19,529 nucleotides of DNA from Pleurotus djamor (Eukaryota > Basidiomycota > Agaricomycetes > Agaricales > Pleurotaceae), in NCBI GenBank assembly GCA_029747585.1, contig JAPEVF010000835.1, positions 1 through 19,529 of the forward strand, given 5' to 3'. A model generated the notes under the pieces. The model ran no database searches. It had not been told where the DNA came from and saw nothing but the letters and a program-made list of their open reading frames with translations. The translations under genes and the position numbers were made by a program. Positions 17,533 to 19,529 of the stretch are shown one piece after another. The number at the start of each line of letters is the position of its first letter. The first letter of the stretch is position 1.

Positions 17533-19416
17533 TCTGGAGAAGGTGATGGTTGGTGATCAAGATGTAAGCATGCCCAGGCCGTGCATAATGAGCGTACTGC
17601 CTCCATGGTGGTGACCATAAGCTTAGGGTTGGAACACGAAGGACACCCAATACGGCAGAAGGTTCGAAGTTGGAACCCACGCTTCAGTTTTAGGGGCCTA
17701 CTTCGCACTGTTGGAATCACCTACACTTTGTTCCCTAATACAAGTTGTAGAGACTGACTTCGAGTCAGTTTTCTTTCTGAAAAAAATAGCTTGGCTCACC
17801 TGCATGGCTACCACCGCCCACGGTTGAATCATTGGAACTTGAAACACAGGGGTATTGTTCAACAGGGGCGCAATCACGTGCTTCCCACTTGCCCTCCTCA
17901 GGTGTTGCTCAGGTGCGTACTTCTATCCTGTTTGTTGCGACGAAAACCCCTTTCCCTCCATACATCTACGGGGCCATCTGGCTGCTCAAAAACAGGAACT
18001 TGACTGATTTGCACAGCGATTGAGGAGCTTCAATTGCGTGACTATGGGGTGAGTAAATAACTTTGACATCAATGGACCAACTTTGAACTCATTGTCTTTC
18101 TTGCGCGCAGTGCTTCCCTTTTTCATTTCTCCCACATACATCCCTCTTGAAAGCAACCAGGCTGGGGTAATAGCCTCGTGAAAGCGTTCAAGATGACGCT
18201 TCAAGCCCTACGCTCTTGGTCAGTCTAGAAATTCAAGGATCGGCGGTAGGAAACTTACGCTGGAGAATTATCCTCGTTCGTGAGTCAATGAACGGAACAA
18301 GAATAATATGGATACTTATCCTACGTGTCATCAAATAGATGGCCTCCATTCCTTGTTGTGCCCCCCTTTTTTCCAAGAGGTTCCCCACCTGAAATAATGG
18401 GGGCCGATTGCAGCTTCTGTAAACGACGCTGGATATACATCTATATCATACTGTAAGATTTCGGCGAGCATCGGGGGGCAGTGTTGAGCTCAGGTGGAGA
18501 GAAGCAGAAATTCATGAACTAGTAAATCAACTCGCCGTTTGATCATGTTCAAAGCACTCACCAATAGTCATATTTCAATCGAATGCTACTTCCTACTAGG
18601 CTGGGTCCGACATGCGAAGAGGATCCATAGACGACACTCTCGAACCAAACATGGCCTCTCGAAAACTTGGTGCTAGCCTCTAGGCCCCAACTTGAATTAG
18701 CAACCCAGGAATGTGGCTGCTGGACAGATCCAGCGTGTAAGCGTTGTCCAGTGAGTACCTTTCTCTGCCACACTTCGTTTTCGCGGACCGTTGAACTGCC
18801 TGCGTCGACGTTTGCTTGGCGAATCGCGGTTTTATCGTCTCGTTCCTGTGTTGAATACACATCCCCGGTATCTTTCTTCCTTGGCTACTTCCACAAGCTT
18901 GCTGCGAGCGCAACTCTCCCCCGTATAACCTCTTTCCACTAGGACTCAGGCTTTTCTCCAGTCCACTGGTTCGTTGAATCAACCGCAAGTTGGGAGGCAA
19001 TCAGCATGCAGAAAAGCAATTAGTCCCTTCCGTCTTTCCCTCTCGTCCCCTTCGATCGTCGTATACCTTGTATCAGTTTACATCGCTTCTTATCCGCCGC
19101 TTTTTGGCATGAATCGCAAATTATCATTATCCCCTCCCCCCTCCGTCGTTTTATGTCCACGACTCAGACATGATATTGTCCGTGGCTCCCACTCGTTGTT
19201 CATCATCGTATCTACTGCTTCTTGCTCCGTGTACTTACTGTGTACTCGATCTCATTTACTCCGTTGGACTAATAATACTATCGCCATATTGTAACAGCCC
19301 TTCCGGGGTCGTTCCCTCGAAAGTTTGCGACCCCCTACACTCCTAACCATACCACTCCTAAATTGGGCATCAATGTTACGAGTAAACGCCGCCAAGTTGA
19401 AGTTGTCCACATCATC
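17533..19416. other. Unresolved region with possible minus-strand exons
   Basis: Several minus-strand segments read well and are bounded by good splice signals. These include 17922-17800 (41 codons, ATAG| to |GTGAGC), about 18015-17967 (to GAT|GTATGG), about 18391-18259 (from TTTCAG| to |GTAAGT) and about 18735-18562 (to TTG|GTGAGT). I could not join them in one frame or name a family. The plus strand also has donor and acceptor matches near 18050, 18110 and 18750. From about 19000 on, the plus strand is pyrimidine-rich and promoter-like. Confidence 0.3.
19305..19334. repeat. Inverted repeat GGGGTCG / CGACCCC
   Basis: A perfect 7-bp inverted repeat with a 16-nt spacer, about 80 bases before the possible start codon at 19417. 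It could be a paired site for a zinc-cluster or other dimeric factor, or chance. Confidence 0.4.
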
Positions 19417-19529
19417 ATGCTCCAGGGCGATGGCCGCCGCTCCTCGACGTCGACGCTAAAGGCAGCGCCGGCCAACCTTAAACTTCTCTTCGAACCGCCC
19501 CCAGACCCTGGCTCGTCGAGCAAGGCCGA
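19417..19529 (+). CDS. Possible start of a plus-strand gene, cut by the window end
   Basis: An ATG opens a frame that runs without a stop to the last base (37 full codons), beginning MLQGDGRRSS and continuing through a Pro-rich stretch. It follows a pyrimidine-rich, promoter-like region. The frame is also open for some 75 bases upstream of the ATG. An overlapping short frame begins at ATG 19373 and ends before the edge, and could act as an upstream ORF. No family can be named from so little. Confidence 0.3.
   Translation, partial: MLQGDGRRSSTSTLKAAPANLKLLFEPPPDPGSSSKA

Noticed and set aside
1..19529. CRISPR arrays, rRNA genes, insertion sequences or other transposons
   Set aside because: No spaced repeats, terminal inverted repeats with a transposase, reverse transcriptase or integrase motifs, or rRNA sequence were recognised on either strand.

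Overview
The window looks like nuclear DNA of a filamentous basidiomycete, most likely an Agaricomycete. Genes are cut by many short introns (48-96 nt) with GT(or GC)..AG ends and CTNAC/CTRAY-like branch sites, and they lie on both strands without operons. The proteins read best against basidiomycete families. A Ceratobasidiaceae/Rhizoctonia-like source is possible but is only a guess. The four N characters (1640, 3698, 6080, 15351) all touch homopolymer runs, which suggests a draft assembly with run-length errors.

Layout: 1-2900 has no gene I can defend. A tRNA-Val(AAC) lies on the minus strand at 2909-2981. Two minus-strand genes for Gti1/Pac2 (WOPR-domain) transcription regulators follow, WOPR-A (3477-5220) and WOPR-B (8085-9353), separated by 2.9 kb of non-coding DNA. 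They share three intron positions with identical phases and a matching C-terminal motif, so they look like a tandem duplication. After a 1.7-kb divergent spacer comes a 13-exon cysteinyl-tRNA synthetase gene (11074-14221, +). It runs tail to tail, with only 37 bp between stop codons, into a three-exon free methionine-(R)-sulfoxide reductase (GAF) gene (14259-15041, -). A 666-bp divergent spacer then leads to a five-exon glycolipid transfer protein gene (15708-16576, +). From 17.1 to 18.9 kb there are possible exons, mainly on the minus strand, that I could not join into one model. The last 113 bases may be the start of another plus-strand gene.

How the genes relate: CysRS, the sulfoxide reductase and GLTP are housekeeping genes with no evident shared pathway beyond sulfur amino acids for the first two. 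The notable unit is the WOPR pair. WOPR proteins are master switches of morphology and development in fungi (Wor1, Ryp1, Pac2, Gti1). Three copies of AACTTTAA, the core of the published Wor1-type site, lie in the non-coding DNA around the two genes, which suggests self- or cross-regulation. WOPR-A appears broken by two single-base excesses, both at G-runs; these are most likely assembly errors.
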